Positions 42,447 to 51,905 of a stretch of 64,000 nt of DNA are shown here, piece by piece. The translations under genes and the position numbers were made by a program. The stretch covers positions 248,001 through 312,000 of the forward strand of contig NZ_JABTEZ010000001.1 of assembly GCF_015711605.1 (NCBI RefSeq), given 5' to 3'. The notes beneath the pieces are model-generated. The model searched no databases. It saw only the letters and a program-made list of their open reading frames with translations, and was not told where the DNA came from. The stretch is from Planomonospora sp. ID67723. GTDB taxonomy: Bacteria > Actinomycetota > Actinomycetes > Streptosporangiales > Streptosporangiaceae. Within the stretch, counting starts at the first letter, position 1, and the number at the start of each line of letters is the position of its first letter.

Positions 42447-42463
42447 TGTCCGATAGTCGGACA
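42447..42463. promoter_or_regulatory. Palindromic operator upstream of hmgA
   Basis: TGTCCGATAGTCGGACA has perfect seven-base arms around TAG and ends 18 bases before the hmgA start codon, overlapping or just following the promoter. It should be bound by a dimeric regulator of tyrosine/homogentisate breakdown. No such regulator gene lies beside the operon. Confidence 0.65.
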
Positions 42464-42481
42464 TAGGTGGGAGAAGCGCAT

Positions 42482-43651
42482 ATGCCGTACTACCGCATGG
42501 TGGGTGACGTACCCCGCAAGCGACATGTTCAGTTCCGGCGGCCCGACGGCGGGCTGTACGCCGAGGAGCTGATGGGCGAGGAGGGCTTCTCCAGCGACTC
42601 GTCGCTCCTCTACCACCGCCACCTCCCTACGGCGATCATCAAGGCGGAGGCGGTCGAGCCCGGCGCGGCCTCGGCCCTGACCCCGAACCTGCCGCTCTCC
42701 CCCCGCCACTTCCGCACCCAGGACCTTCCGGTCGGCGGCGACCTGGTCACCGGGCGCGGACTGCTCGCGGGCAACGCCGACGTCCGCATGTCGTACGTCG
42801 CGACCGAGACCCCCAGCGAGCTCTACCGCAACTCCATGGGCGACGAGTGCGTCTACATCGCGAGCGGCCGGGTCAGGTTCGAGTCCACCTACGGCGTCAT
42901 CGAGGCCGGTGAGGGCGACTACGTCGTCGTGCCGACCGGGACCATCCACCGCTGGGTGCCCCAGGGCCGGGTGAGCGCCTTCACCGTCGAGGCCGCCGGG
43001 CACATCCGCCCGCCCAAGCGCTACCTGTCCAAGTACGGCCAGTTCCTGGAGCACGCCCCCTACTGCGAGCGCGACCTGCGCGCCCCGCAGGAGACGCTGG
43101 TCGTCGAGGGCGAGGAGGTGCCGGTGCTGGTCCGCACGCGCGGCGGGCTGACCCGGCTGGTCTACCGCAACCACCCCTTCGACGTGGTCGGCTGGGACGG
43201 CTGCCTGTACCCCTACGCCTTCAACATCAACGACTTCGAGCCGATCGTGAAGGGCATCCACGCCCCGCCGCCGGTCCACCAGACCTTCGAGGGCCCGAAC
43301 TTCGTCATCTGCTCCTTCTGCCCCCGGCCGCTGGACTTCCACCCGGACGCCGTGCCGATCCCGTACAACCACCACAACGTCGACTCCGACGAGCTGATGT
43401 TCTACGCGGGCGGCGACTACACCGCGCGCAAGGGCTCCGGCATCGACGTCGGCTCGATCTCGCTGCACCCGGCCGGGTTCACCCACGGCCCGCAGCCCGG
43501 CGCCGTCGAGGCGGTCGTCAAAGCGGTACGGCAGGGGCACACCCGCACCAACGAGCTGGCCGTGATGGTCGACACCTTCCGCCCGCTGGACCTGGGCCCC
43601 GCCGCCCTGTCGGTGGAGGATCCCGGATACGCCTGGACGTGGGCGCGATGA
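42482..43651 (+). CDS. hmgA: Homogentisate 1,2-dioxygenase
   Basis: 389 residues. The enzyme opens the aromatic ring of homogentisate to maleylacetoacetate in tyrosine and phenylalanine breakdown. Two cupin-like halves are visible: GDECVYIASGRVRFESTYGVIEAGEGDYVVVPTGTIHRW and, in the second, NHHNVDSDELMFYAGG with SLHPAGFTHGP carrying iron-ligand histidines and glutamate. The ATG at 42482 has GGGAGAAG six to seven bases upstream. The short form is typical of actinomycete versions. It is the first gene of a three-gene run with overlapping ends; a palindromic operator lies directly in front. Confidence 0.93.
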   Translation: MPYYRMVGDVPRKRHVQFRRPDGGLYAEELMGEEGFSSDSSLLYHRHLPTAIIKAEAVEPGAASALTPNLPLSPRHFRTQDLPVGGDLVTGRGLLAGNADVRMSYVATETPSELYRNSMGDECVYIASGRVRFESTYGVIEAGEGDYVVVPTGTIHRWVPQGRVSAFTVEAAGHIRPPKRYLSKYGQFLEHAPYCERDLRAPQETLVVEGEEVPVLVRTRGGLTRLVYRNHPFDVVGWDGCLYPYAFNINDFEPIVKGIHAPPPVHQTFEGPNFVICSFCPRPLDFHPDAVPIPYNHHNVDSDELMFYAGGDYTARKGSGIDVGSISLHPAGFTHGPQPGAVEAVVKAVRQGHTRTNELAVMVDTFRPLDLGPAALSVEDPGYAWTWAR

Positions 43652-44460
43652 CCGCGGCGACGCTCTTCCACGGCCTCGTCGACGACGCCGGGCTGTTCCC
43701 GCCCACCGCCCTGCCGATGTCCGCGGCGCTGGCCCGGCACCGGAGCGACCTGGCCGAGGGCCACCCGGTCCTCACCCACCGGTTCCTCTGCCCGGCAAGC
43801 CGGCTTCCCGCGCTGCGCGCCGAATCTGCGGGGTCCGGCCTCCCGATCAGGCTCGGGTTGATCGTCGACACTCCGGACCTGCCCCCCGCCGAGGACCTCG
43901 ACGGCCTGGAAGTCGAGCTGGTCGAGATCCCGGGCGCCCGGTTCGAGACGCCGGCCGGGCGCATCGAGGTGCCCGCCGCGCCGCCCGGCCTGAAGGCCCG
44001 CCGGTTCGTCGAGGTCACCGCGGCCCGGCTCCCCGTCCACCTGCCCGAGGGGACCGGGCTGAAGATCAGGTGCGGCGGCCTCACCGCGGACGCCTTCCCC
44101 GGCGCCCACGACCTGGGCGCCTTCATCGCGCACTGCGCGGCCGAGGGCGTCCCGTTCAAGGCCACCGCCGGGCTGCACCACGCGGTCCGGCACTTCGACC
44201 CGGCGCTCGGCACCGACCGGCACGGCTTCCTCAACCTGGTCCTCGCGGTCTGCCAGGCCGTCGAGGGGCACGACCCGGTGCCGGTGCTGAAACTGACCGA
44301 CGTGGGCGAGCTGGTACGGCTGGCGCGGGCCGTACCGGACGGGACCGCGCGGCGGGCCAGGGAACTGCTGGTGTCCTACGGCTCGTGCAGCACGAGCGCT
44401 CCGCTGGAAGACCTGCGCGCCCTCGGCCTGACCGAACCGATCGAAGAGGAGGACGTGTGA
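43648..44460 (+). CDS. Conserved-context protein of unknown function in the homogentisate operon
   Basis: 270 residues from ATG 43648, which overlaps the hmgA stop as ATGA; its own stop overlaps the GTG of fahA. Segments such as FHGLVDDAGLFPPTALPM, LTHRFLCPASRLP, GLKIRCGGLTADAFPGA and FKATAGLHHAVRH suggest a folded enzyme-like protein, perhaps a TIM barrel, with several conserved His and Asp. I do not recognise a family. Its placement between the dioxygenase and fumarylacetoacetase, where a maleylacetoacetate isomerase would be expected, makes isomerisation a reasonable guess, but there is no glutathione-transferase signature. Confidence 0.82.
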   Translation: MTAATLFHGLVDDAGLFPPTALPMSAALARHRSDLAEGHPVLTHRFLCPASRLPALRAESAGSGLPIRLGLIVDTPDLPPAEDLDGLEVELVEIPGARFETPAGRIEVPAAPPGLKARRFVEVTAARLPVHLPEGTGLKIRCGGLTADAFPGAHDLGAFIAHCAAEGVPFKATAGLHHAVRHFDPALGTDRHGFLNLVLAVCQAVEGHDPVPVLKLTDVGELVRLARAVPDGTARRARELLVSYGSCSTSAPLEDLRALGLTEPIEEEDV

Positions 44461-45605
44461 CGACTGCGAGCCCCTGGGGCATCGAGAACCTTCCCTACGG
44501 GGTCTTCTCCCGGACCGACGGCGAAACCCCGCGCGTCGGCGTCCGGTACGGCGACCACGTGCTCGACCTGGCCGGGGCGCTGCACGACGAGGTGTTCGCC
44601 ACCGGCTCGCTCAACGGCTTCATGGCCAGGGGCGCGACGGCGTGGCGGGACACCCGGGCGGTGATCCAGAACAAGCTCCGCACCGACCTGGCCACCGTCG
44701 AACCGCATCTGGTCCCGCTCGACCAGGTGCGGATGCACCTGCCGATCGAGGTGGGCGACTACGTCGACTTCTACTGTTCGCTGGAGCACGCCTCCAACCT
44801 CGGCCGGATCCTCCGCCCCGACGACGAGCCGCTGAAGCCGAACTGGCGGCACCTGCCGGTGGGCTACCACGGCAGGGCCGGGACCGTCGTCGCCTCGGGG
44901 ACCCCGATCGTCCGCCCGTGCGGGCAGCGCGGCGCGGGGATCTTCGGTCCCTCCGCCAAGCTGGACATCGAGGCGGAGCTCGGCTTCGTGGTCGGCGCCC
45001 CGACCGAGCTGGGCGGGCGCGCCGGCCGGTTCGCCGACCACGTGTTCGGCGTGACGCTGGTCAACGACTGGAGCGCGCGGGACATCCAGGGGTGGGAGTA
45101 CGTCCCGCTCGGACCTTTTCTCGGTAAATCATTCGCGACCTCGATCTCTCCGTGGGTCACCCCGCTGGAGGCGCTCGCCTCCGCCCGCGTCCCGGGGCGG
45201 GCCCAGGACCCCGAACCCCTGGAATACCTGCGGCGCAGCGAGCCCTGGGGTCTCGACGTGTCCCTGGAGGTGAGGCTGAACGGCGAGGTCGTCTCGCGCC
45301 CGCCGTACCGGGAGATGTACTGGACGCCCGACCAGATGCTCTCCCACATGACCGTCAACGGCGCCTCTCTGCGGGTCGGCGACCTGTTCGCCAGCGGCAC
45401 GATCTCCGGCGCGGAGGTGGACCAGCGGGGCTCTTTCATGGAGCTGACCTGGAACGGAACCGAGCCGATCAAGCTCTCCGACGGATCGGTGCGCGGCTTC
45501 CTGGAGGACGGCGACACCGTCACGATCACCGCGACCGCGCCGGGCCCGGACGGGAGCGCGATCGCCCTCGGGGAGGTGTCGGGAACCGTCCATCCGGCAC
45601 GATAA
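44457..45605 (+). CDS. fahA: Fumarylacetoacetase
   Basis: 382 residues from GTG 44457 with GAGGAGGAC just upstream. It cleaves fumarylacetoacetate to fumarate and acetoacetate, the last step of tyrosine breakdown. Typical FAH segments are DYVDFYCSLEHASNLGRI, LPVGYHGRAGTVVASGTPI, LDIEAELGFVVG, LVNDWSARDIQGWEYVPLGPFLGKSF and GDLFASGTISG. Metal-ligand Asp and Glu residues are visible in DFY, DIEAELGF and VNDWSARD. Translationally coupled to the gene upstream. Confidence 0.95.
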   Translation: MTTASPWGIENLPYGVFSRTDGETPRVGVRYGDHVLDLAGALHDEVFATGSLNGFMARGATAWRDTRAVIQNKLRTDLATVEPHLVPLDQVRMHLPIEVGDYVDFYCSLEHASNLGRILRPDDEPLKPNWRHLPVGYHGRAGTVVASGTPIVRPCGQRGAGIFGPSAKLDIEAELGFVVGAPTELGGRAGRFADHVFGVTLVNDWSARDIQGWEYVPLGPFLGKSFATSISPWVTPLEALASARVPGRAQDPEPLEYLRRSEPWGLDVSLEVRLNGEVVSRPPYREMYWTPDQMLSHMTVNGASLRVGDLFASGTISGAEVDQRGSFMELTWNGTEPIKLSDGSVRGFLEDGDTVTITATAPGPDGSAIALGEVSGTVHPAR

Positions 45606-45712
45606 GCCCGTGTTGCGACTCAACGTGCTTTCGTGATTACGGAGCGCTAATCTTGGCAGCCGGCTGTTCGTAACCACCGCGAACGCTGTGGACGATCAAA
45701 AGGCAGGAATCG

Positions 45713-46888
45713 ATGCGGCGCGCCGCAGGCCCTCTCACGACCCTTCTCCTCATGCTCGCCCTGGCGGGCTGCTCCTCGGTCACGACAGGTGACGACCGGG
45801 CAGCGGGAACGGCCGCGCCCGTGGTCCAGATCGACCCGCGGCCGGGGTCGGAGCAGGCGCCGACCACCCGGGGGCTGACCGTGCGCGCCGGAGCCGGCAC
45901 GCTGGTCGGGGTCGTCGCCTACGCGGACGACGACCCCGTGCCGGGCTACTTCGACCCCACCCGGACCGTCTGGCGCTCGAACCGGCCCCTCGCCCCCGGC
46001 AAGGACTACTCCGTGAGCGCCACCGCCACCGGCGCGAACGGCGTCCGGGGCAGCGCCACCGGACGGTTCCGCACCTTCACTCCCGAACGGACCTTCCGGA
46101 TCGTGTCCGTCACCCCGAGCCCCGGTGAGACCGTGGGCGTCGGCATGCCGATCATCGTCGACTTCGACGTCCCGGTGCGCGACAGGGCGGCCGTCGAGAA
46201 GGCGCTGGAGGTCAGCAGCCCGAGTGCCGTCGAGGGCGCCTGGCACTGGTCGGGAGAGACCCGGGCCGTCTACCGCCCCCGCCGCTACTGGCCGGCCGGG
46301 GAGAAGGTCGGCTTCACCGCGTACCTGTCCGGCGTCCGCGCCGCCAAGGACACCTACGGCACGGCCGACCACGCCGTGCGCTTCACCGTCGGGCGCGAGC
46401 AGATCAGCACCATCGACACCCGGACCCACCAGATGACGGTCCGCCGCGACGGCGAGGTCGTCCAGCGCATGGCCATCAGCGCGGGCATGGCCACCACCAG
46501 GGAGTACACGACGACCAGCGGCATCCACCTCACCATGGACAAGACCAACCCGGTCCGCATGATCTCCCCGAACCGCCGCGAGGGCGACCCCGGCTACTAC
46601 GACGTGATGATCAACCATGCCGTGCGGATCTCCAACAGCGGCGAGTACATCCACGCCAAGGACAACGTCTGGGCGCAGGGCCGGGTCAACGTCAGCCACG
46701 GCTGCGTCAACGCCCGACCCGACCAGGCCGCCTGGTTCTACACGAACTCACTGCGCGGCGACCCGGTGATCATCAACGGCACCGACCGCGAGCTGGAGTG
46801 GGACAACGGCTGGGGCTACTGGCAGCTCTCCTGGTCCGACTGGCTCAAGGGCAGCGCGCTGCACTCCGGCCCCGCCTCCGACTCCTGA
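45713..46888 (+). CDS. Lipoprotein L,D-transpeptidase with Ig-like domains
   Basis: 391 residues with a lipoprotein signal: LALAGC, lipidated Cys20. Two Ig-like domains follow (~45-250), then the YkuD catalytic domain with HAVRISNSGEYIHA and the active-site SHGCVNARP (Cys331). The overall layout matches LdtMt2-type enzymes of actinobacteria, which form 3-3 peptide cross-links in peptidoglycan outside the membrane and are poorly inhibited by penicillins. The ATG has AGGCAGGA at five bases. Stands alone. Confidence 0.94.
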   Translation: MRRAAGPLTTLLLMLALAGCSSVTTGDDRAAGTAAPVVQIDPRPGSEQAPTTRGLTVRAGAGTLVGVVAYADDDPVPGYFDPTRTVWRSNRPLAPGKDYSVSATATGANGVRGSATGRFRTFTPERTFRIVSVTPSPGETVGVGMPIIVDFDVPVRDRAAVEKALEVSSPSAVEGAWHWSGETRAVYRPRRYWPAGEKVGFTAYLSGVRAAKDTYGTADHAVRFTVGREQISTIDTRTHQMTVRRDGEVVQRMAISAGMATTREYTTTSGIHLTMDKTNPVRMISPNRREGDPGYYDVMINHAVRISNSGEYIHAKDNVWAQGRVNVSHGCVNARPDQAAWFYTNSLRGDPVIINGTDRELEWDNGWGYWQLSWSDWLKGSALHSGPASDS

Positions 46889-46908
46889 CGGCCGCTCCGC
46901 ACCCGCGC

Positions 46909-47054
46909 CCGGCTCCCGGCCGGCATGCCGGCTTCGGCTTCGGCTTCGGCTTCGGCTTCGGCTTCGGCTTCGGCTTCGGCTTCGGCTTCGGCTTCGGCTT
47001 CGGCTTCGAACAGGCGTCCCACCATCCCTGTCCGGCTCCTGGCAGGCATGCCGG
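46909..47054. repeat. (GGCTTC)13 tract flanked by a 23-bp imperfect direct repeat
   Basis: Thirteen perfect GGCTTC units fill 46930-47007. On both sides lies the same 23-bp sequence with two mismatches (46909-46931 and 47032-47054), each including GGCATGCCGG. The block lies in the 235-base gap between the L,D-transpeptidase and nfeD-like genes, ending 69 bases before the nfeD start. Tracts of this kind change length by slippage. All six frames give simple dipeptide repeats, and there is no sign it is translated. Confidence 0.9.
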
Positions 47055-47123
47055 CGGCGACATACGGTGGAGACGGGAACCCTGCGGACACCGGACCCGT
47101 TGCACAGGTAGGAGGGCCGGAGC

Positions 47124-47558
47124 ATGGATGATTGGGTCATCTGGCTGATTCTCGCCGTGGTGCTGGGCGTCGCCGAGATCTTCACCCTGACCACCGCCCT
47201 CGGCCTGCTCGGCGGCGCGGCGCTGTTCGCCTCCCTCGCCGCCCTGATCGGCCTCCCCGTCCCGCTCCAGCTCATCGTCTTCGCCGGCTCGCTCGCCGCC
47301 GGAGTCGTCGTGATCAGACCCATCGCCAAGCGGCATCTCAGGCCGCCCCCGCCCGGCCGGCGCTTCGGCGTCCAGGCCCTCGTCGGGAAGACCGCCTACG
47401 TGACCAGCGAGGTCACCGGGCGAGACGGCCGCATCAAGATCGGCGGCGAGGAGTGGTCGGCGAGAGCATACGACGAGACGCTGGTGATCCCGGCCGGGGC
47501 GGCCGTCGACGTCATCGAGATCGAGGGCGCGACCGCCCTCGTCTATCCGAGGGAGTGA
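47124..47558 (+). CDS. NfeD-family membrane protein
   Basis: 144 residues: two or three transmembrane segments at the start (VIWLILAVVLGVAEIFTLTTALGLLGGAALFA), then a C-terminal OB-fold domain (VGKTAYVTSEVTGRDGRIKIGGEEWSARAYD). NfeD proteins pair with SPFH proteins in membrane microdomains, as here, where the SPFH gene starts three bases after the stop. GTAGGAGGG gives a good ribosome-binding site. Confidence 0.93.
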   Translation: MDDWVIWLILAVVLGVAEIFTLTTALGLLGGAALFASLAALIGLPVPLQLIVFAGSLAAGVVVIRPIAKRHLRPPPPGRRFGVQALVGKTAYVTSEVTGRDGRIKIGGEEWSARAYDETLVIPAGAAVDVIEIEGATALVYPRE

Positions 47559-47561
47559 GCC

Positions 47562-48692
47562 ATGGATCCGCTGCTGATCGTCGGGGTGCTCGTCGTCCTG
47601 TTCGCCGTGTTCACGGTCATGAAATCGGTGCGGATCGTGCCCCAGGCGCGGGCCAGGAACGTCGAACGGCTCGGCCGGTACCACACCACGCTCAAGCCCG
47701 GCCTCAACTTCGTGATCCCCTACATCGACCGGGTCTACCCGATGATCGACCTGCGCGAGCAGGTCGTCTCCTTCCGCCCGCAGCCGGTGATCACCGAGGA
47801 CAACCTCGTCGTGGAGATCGACACCGTGCTCTACTTCCAGGTCACCGACCCGCGCGCGGCGGCCTACGAGATCGCCAACTACATCCAGGCGATCGAGCAG
47901 CTGACGGTCACCACCCTGCGCAACGTCATCGGCTCCATGGACCTGGAGATGACGCTCACCTCGCGTGACACGATCAACAGCCAGCTCCGGGGCGTGCTCG
48001 ACGAGGCGACCGGCAAGTGGGGCATCAGGGTCAACCGGGTCGAGATCAAGGCCATCGACCCGCCGAAGAGCATCAAGGACGCGATGGAGAAGCAGATGCG
48101 CGCCGAGCGGGACAAGCGTGCCTCGATCCTCAACGCCGAGGGCCAGCGCCAGTCCCAGATCCTCACCGCCGAGGGCGACAAGCAGAGCGCCATCCTGCGG
48201 GCCGAGGGCGAGCGGAGCGCCGCCATCCTCAAGGCACAGGGCCAGTCCCAGGCCATCGACGAGGTCTTCCAGGCCGTGCACCGCAACGACCCCGACCCCA
48301 AACTGCTGGCCTACCAGTACCTCCAGGTCCTTCCCGAGCTGGCCAAGGGGCAGGGCAACACCTTCTGGGTGATCCCCAGCGAGGTCACCTCCGCCCTCCA
48401 GGGCGTCTCCAGGGCGTTCACCGAGTCCCTCCCGGCCTCCCCGGCGACCCGCGAGCTCTCCCGGGAGGAGCACGTCTCCGCCGCGAAGGAGGCCGCCGAG
48501 GCTCAGCAGGCCGCCGCCGAGGCGGTCGCGGAGGCCACGGAGGCCACCGCGGAAGCCACTGCGGGGGCCACTGCGGGGACCGATCCGGACGCCGGCCCCC
48601 GCCAGCTCGGTCCCGGCCCGGTCACCCCCGACGCCCTGGCCCACCTCCAGGACGGGCACCTCCGGGAGGAGCGGCGGCACCCCGCCTCCTGA
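47562..48692 (+). CDS. SPFH/band 7 (stomatin-like) protein
   Basis: 376 residues. An N-terminal membrane hairpin (LLIVGVLVVLFAVFTVMKSV) leads into the band 7 domain (VPQARARNVERLGRYHTTLKPGLNFVIPYID, TRDTINSQLRGVLDEATGKWGIRVNRVEIK), then a long coiled coil rich in Ala, Glu and Gln (AEGQRQSQILTAEGDKQSAI) and a low-complexity tail (EAVAEATEATAEAT). It is expected to oligomerise as a cage with NfeD and organise membrane proteins, possibly with a protease. Two-gene operon ending at the terminator 48729-48752. Confidence 0.94.
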   Translation: MDPLLIVGVLVVLFAVFTVMKSVRIVPQARARNVERLGRYHTTLKPGLNFVIPYIDRVYPMIDLREQVVSFRPQPVITEDNLVVEIDTVLYFQVTDPRAAAYEIANYIQAIEQLTVTTLRNVIGSMDLEMTLTSRDTINSQLRGVLDEATGKWGIRVNRVEIKAIDPPKSIKDAMEKQMRAERDKRASILNAEGQRQSQILTAEGDKQSAILRAEGERSAAILKAQGQSQAIDEVFQAVHRNDPDPKLLAYQYLQVLPELAKGQGNTFWVIPSEVTSALQGVSRAFTESLPASPATRELSREEHVSAAKEAAEAQQAAAEAVAEATEATAEATAGATAGTDPDAGPRQLGPGPVTPDALAHLQDGHLREERRHPAS

Positions 48693-48728
48693 CCCACGCC
48701 GCACCGCCCGCCGCCCCTCCGCGCCCGC

Positions 48729-48752
48729 CCGCCCCGCCGTACGGCGGGGCGG
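48729..48752 (+). terminator. Terminator hairpin after the SPFH gene
   Basis: CCGCCCCGCC and GGCGGGGCGG form a perfect ten-base stem around GTAC, followed by TTCTTCCC. It lies 36 bases after the stop. Confidence 0.8.
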
Positions 48753-48793
48753 TTCTTCCCTCGGCGCCGCGCGCCCAGGTCCGCCACGCCCGC

Positions 48794-48808
48794 GATGAAA
48801 CTTTCATC
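48794..48808. promoter_or_regulatory. Palindrome in the 330-base gap before the cellulase
   Basis: GATGAAA-C-TTTCATC is a perfect palindrome with seven-base arms. The GAAA-C-TTTC core is like operators described upstream of some actinomycete xylanase genes and LacI-type sites. It lies about 275 bases before the cellulase start. The rest of the gap 48809-49082 shows no ORF or repeat I can support. Confidence 0.5.
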
Positions 48809-49082
48809 CGCACCGGCGGCGGCCCGCCGTACCGGGTGAGGGTGCGTGAGCAGGGGCTGGAGAGGATTCAGCGGATCTCCGGCGCCGAATCGACAACCGG
48901 CCACATCACTTCAAATGTGGCTCGCGGCCATCGAACTGGTAGAAACCCCTCCGAACTCTGCAGCGCTCGGGGCCTTCGACGGCCCCTCCTCATTCGGTCC
49001 GCGAGGGGTGGTCGCGCCGGGGAAGCGCCATTGCGCGATCTCTCCTCGCCAGGGCCGGACCAGAATATGAAAGGCCACTGTC

Positions 49083-50621
49083 GTGAAACCTCTCTCGCGT
49101 CCGCGCCGCGGATTCCTGAGGATCGGCGCCACCGTCGCGCTCGCTCTGGGCTCGCTTGCGGCCATGCCGGTCGGTAACGCCGTGGCCACCGCCGCCGGCT
49201 GCGCGGTCACCTACACCACCAGCAGCTGGCCGGGCGGTTTCAGCGCCAACATCACCGTCAAGAACCTCGGCGGCGCCATCGACGGATGGAAACTCGGCTT
49301 CTCCTTCCCGAGCTCCGGCCAGAAGGTCGGGCACGGCTGGTCGGCGGTCTACGACCAGGACGGCACCGCCGTCACCGCCGGCAGCGTCGGCTACAACAAG
49401 TCCCTGGCCACCGGCGCCTCGGCGAACATCGGGTTCATCGGGAGCACGACCGGCGGCAACCCGATCCCGACGACCTTCACCCTCAACGGGGTCACCTGCA
49501 ACGACACGGCCACGAGGCCGCCCTCGCCGCCCACCCCCACTCCCACCCCCACGGCCACACCGACACCGACCCGCACGGCCACGCCCACTCCCACACCGAC
49601 CCGCACGGCCACGCCGACGCCCACTCCCACGGCAACCCGTACGGCCACGCCCACTCCCACCTCCACGGCGCCCCCCGCCACCGGCACCCCCGTCGGGATC
49701 AACGGCAAGCTGCACGTCTGCGGCGTCCACCTGTGCAACAAGTACAACCGCCCGATCCAGCTGCGCGGCATGAGCACCCACGGCCTCCAGTGGTTCGCCA
49801 AGTGCTACAACGACGCCTCCCTGAACGCGCTCGCGAACGACTGGAAGGCCGACTTCCTGCGGGTCGCGATGTACGTGCAGGAGGGCGGCTACGAGACCAA
49901 CCCGACCGCCTTCACCGAGCAGGTGAACAGGTACGTCGACATGGCCACCGCGCGCGGCCTGTACTCGATCATCGACTTCCACACGCTGACGCCGGGCGAC
50001 CCCAACCACAACCTGGCCCGCGCGAAGACGTTCTTCGCCTCGGTCGCCGCCCGCAACGCCGGTAGGAGCAACGTCATCTACGAGATCGCCAACGAGCCCA
50101 ACGGGGTGAGCTGGGCCTCGATCAAGAGCTACGCCGAGCAGGTCATCCCGGTGATCCGGGCGGCGGACCCGGACGCTGTGATCATCGTCGGCACCCGGGC
50201 GTGGTCGTCACTGGGCGTCTCGGAGGGCTCCAACGAGACCGAGATCGTCAACAATCCGGTCGACGCCGAGAACATCATGTACGCCTTCCACTTCTACGCC
50301 GCCTCGCACAAGGACAACTACCGGGCCGCGGTGAGCCGGGCAGCCGCGAAACTGCCGCTGTTCGTCTCCGAGTTCGGCACGGTGACCGCCAGCGGGAACG
50401 GTGAGGTCGACCTCGCCAGCACCGCCGCCTGGATCGACATGCTGGACCAGCTGAAGATCGGCTACGCCAACTGGACCTACTCCGACGCCGGTGAGAGCAG
50501 CGCCGCCTTCAAGGCGGGCACCTGCTCGGGCACCGCCTACGCCGGCACCGGGGTGCTCAACCAGTCGGGCGTCTACATCCGCGACCGCATCCGCACCGCG
50601 GACAACTTCCCCACCGGCTGA
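49083..50621 (+). CDS. Secreted GH5 cellulase with N-terminal CBM2
   Basis: 512 residues from GTG 49083, eight bases after AAAGG. A twin-arginine-like signal (RPRRGFLRIGATVALALGS) ends at about residue 37. CBM2 (~38-140) has the conserved Trp residues (SSWPGGF, IDGWKLGFSF, GHGWSAVY) and a Cys pair. A Thr/Pro linker with repeated PTPTRTATPT follows (~145-200). The GH5 domain (~205-505) begins NGKLHVCGVHLCNKYNRPIQLRGMSTHG and has the acid/base Glu in YEIANEPNG and the nucleophile Glu in FVSEFGT. It is an endoglucanase acting on cellulose. A strong terminator follows. Confidence 0.95.
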   Translation: MKPLSRPRRGFLRIGATVALALGSLAAMPVGNAVATAAGCAVTYTTSSWPGGFSANITVKNLGGAIDGWKLGFSFPSSGQKVGHGWSAVYDQDGTAVTAGSVGYNKSLATGASANIGFIGSTTGGNPIPTTFTLNGVTCNDTATRPPSPPTPTPTPTATPTPTRTATPTPTPTRTATPTPTPTATRTATPTPTSTAPPATGTPVGINGKLHVCGVHLCNKYNRPIQLRGMSTHGLQWFAKCYNDASLNALANDWKADFLRVAMYVQEGGYETNPTAFTEQVNRYVDMATARGLYSIIDFHTLTPGDPNHNLARAKTFFASVAARNAGRSNVIYEIANEPNGVSWASIKSYAEQVIPVIRAADPDAVIIVGTRAWSSLGVSEGSNETEIVNNPVDAENIMYAFHFYAASHKDNYRAAVSRAAAKLPLFVSEFGTVTASGNGEVDLASTAAWIDMLDQLKIGYANWTYSDAGESSAAFKAGTCSGTAYAGTGVLNQSGVYIRDRIRTADNFPTG

Positions 50622-50666
50622 TCTCCCTCCCCACAGCCGGTCCGACCGGTCGGATCGCGTCGCCCA

Positions 50667-50696
50667 GGAGGCCCCTCCCGCATGGGAGGGGCCTCC
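50667..50696 (+). terminator. Terminator of the cellulase gene
   Basis: GGAGGCCCCTCCC and GGGAGGGGCCTCC pair perfectly over 13 bases around a GCAT loop, 45 bases after the stop codon. Confidence 0.85.
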
Positions 50697-50876
50697 TCCC
50701 CGTTCCGGCGGCGGATCCCCCCCGGCCGGATCCGGCTCGTCAGGACCTCCCTCACACAGCCGGGCCGACGTGGGGTGTGAAGCCACGCTGTTCCCCGGGT
50801 TAAGAAAAGCGCGATGGACACCGCCGGAGGCGGCCCGGCACAGTGCGTAAAGTCGGAAGATGAGGGGGGACCTGAC

Positions 50877-51904
<1,028 letters not shown>

Positions 51905-51905
<1 letters not shown>

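Noticed and set aside
46845-48704. 619-codon minus-strand ORF with a KPKPKP run
   Set aside because: The run is the (GGCTTC)13 tract read on the other strand and the rest is antisense to NfeD/SPFH genes.
49520-49680. Tandem repeats as a noncoding satellite
   Set aside because: They encode the in-frame Thr/Pro linker of the cellulase, a normal feature of CBM-linked glycosidases.
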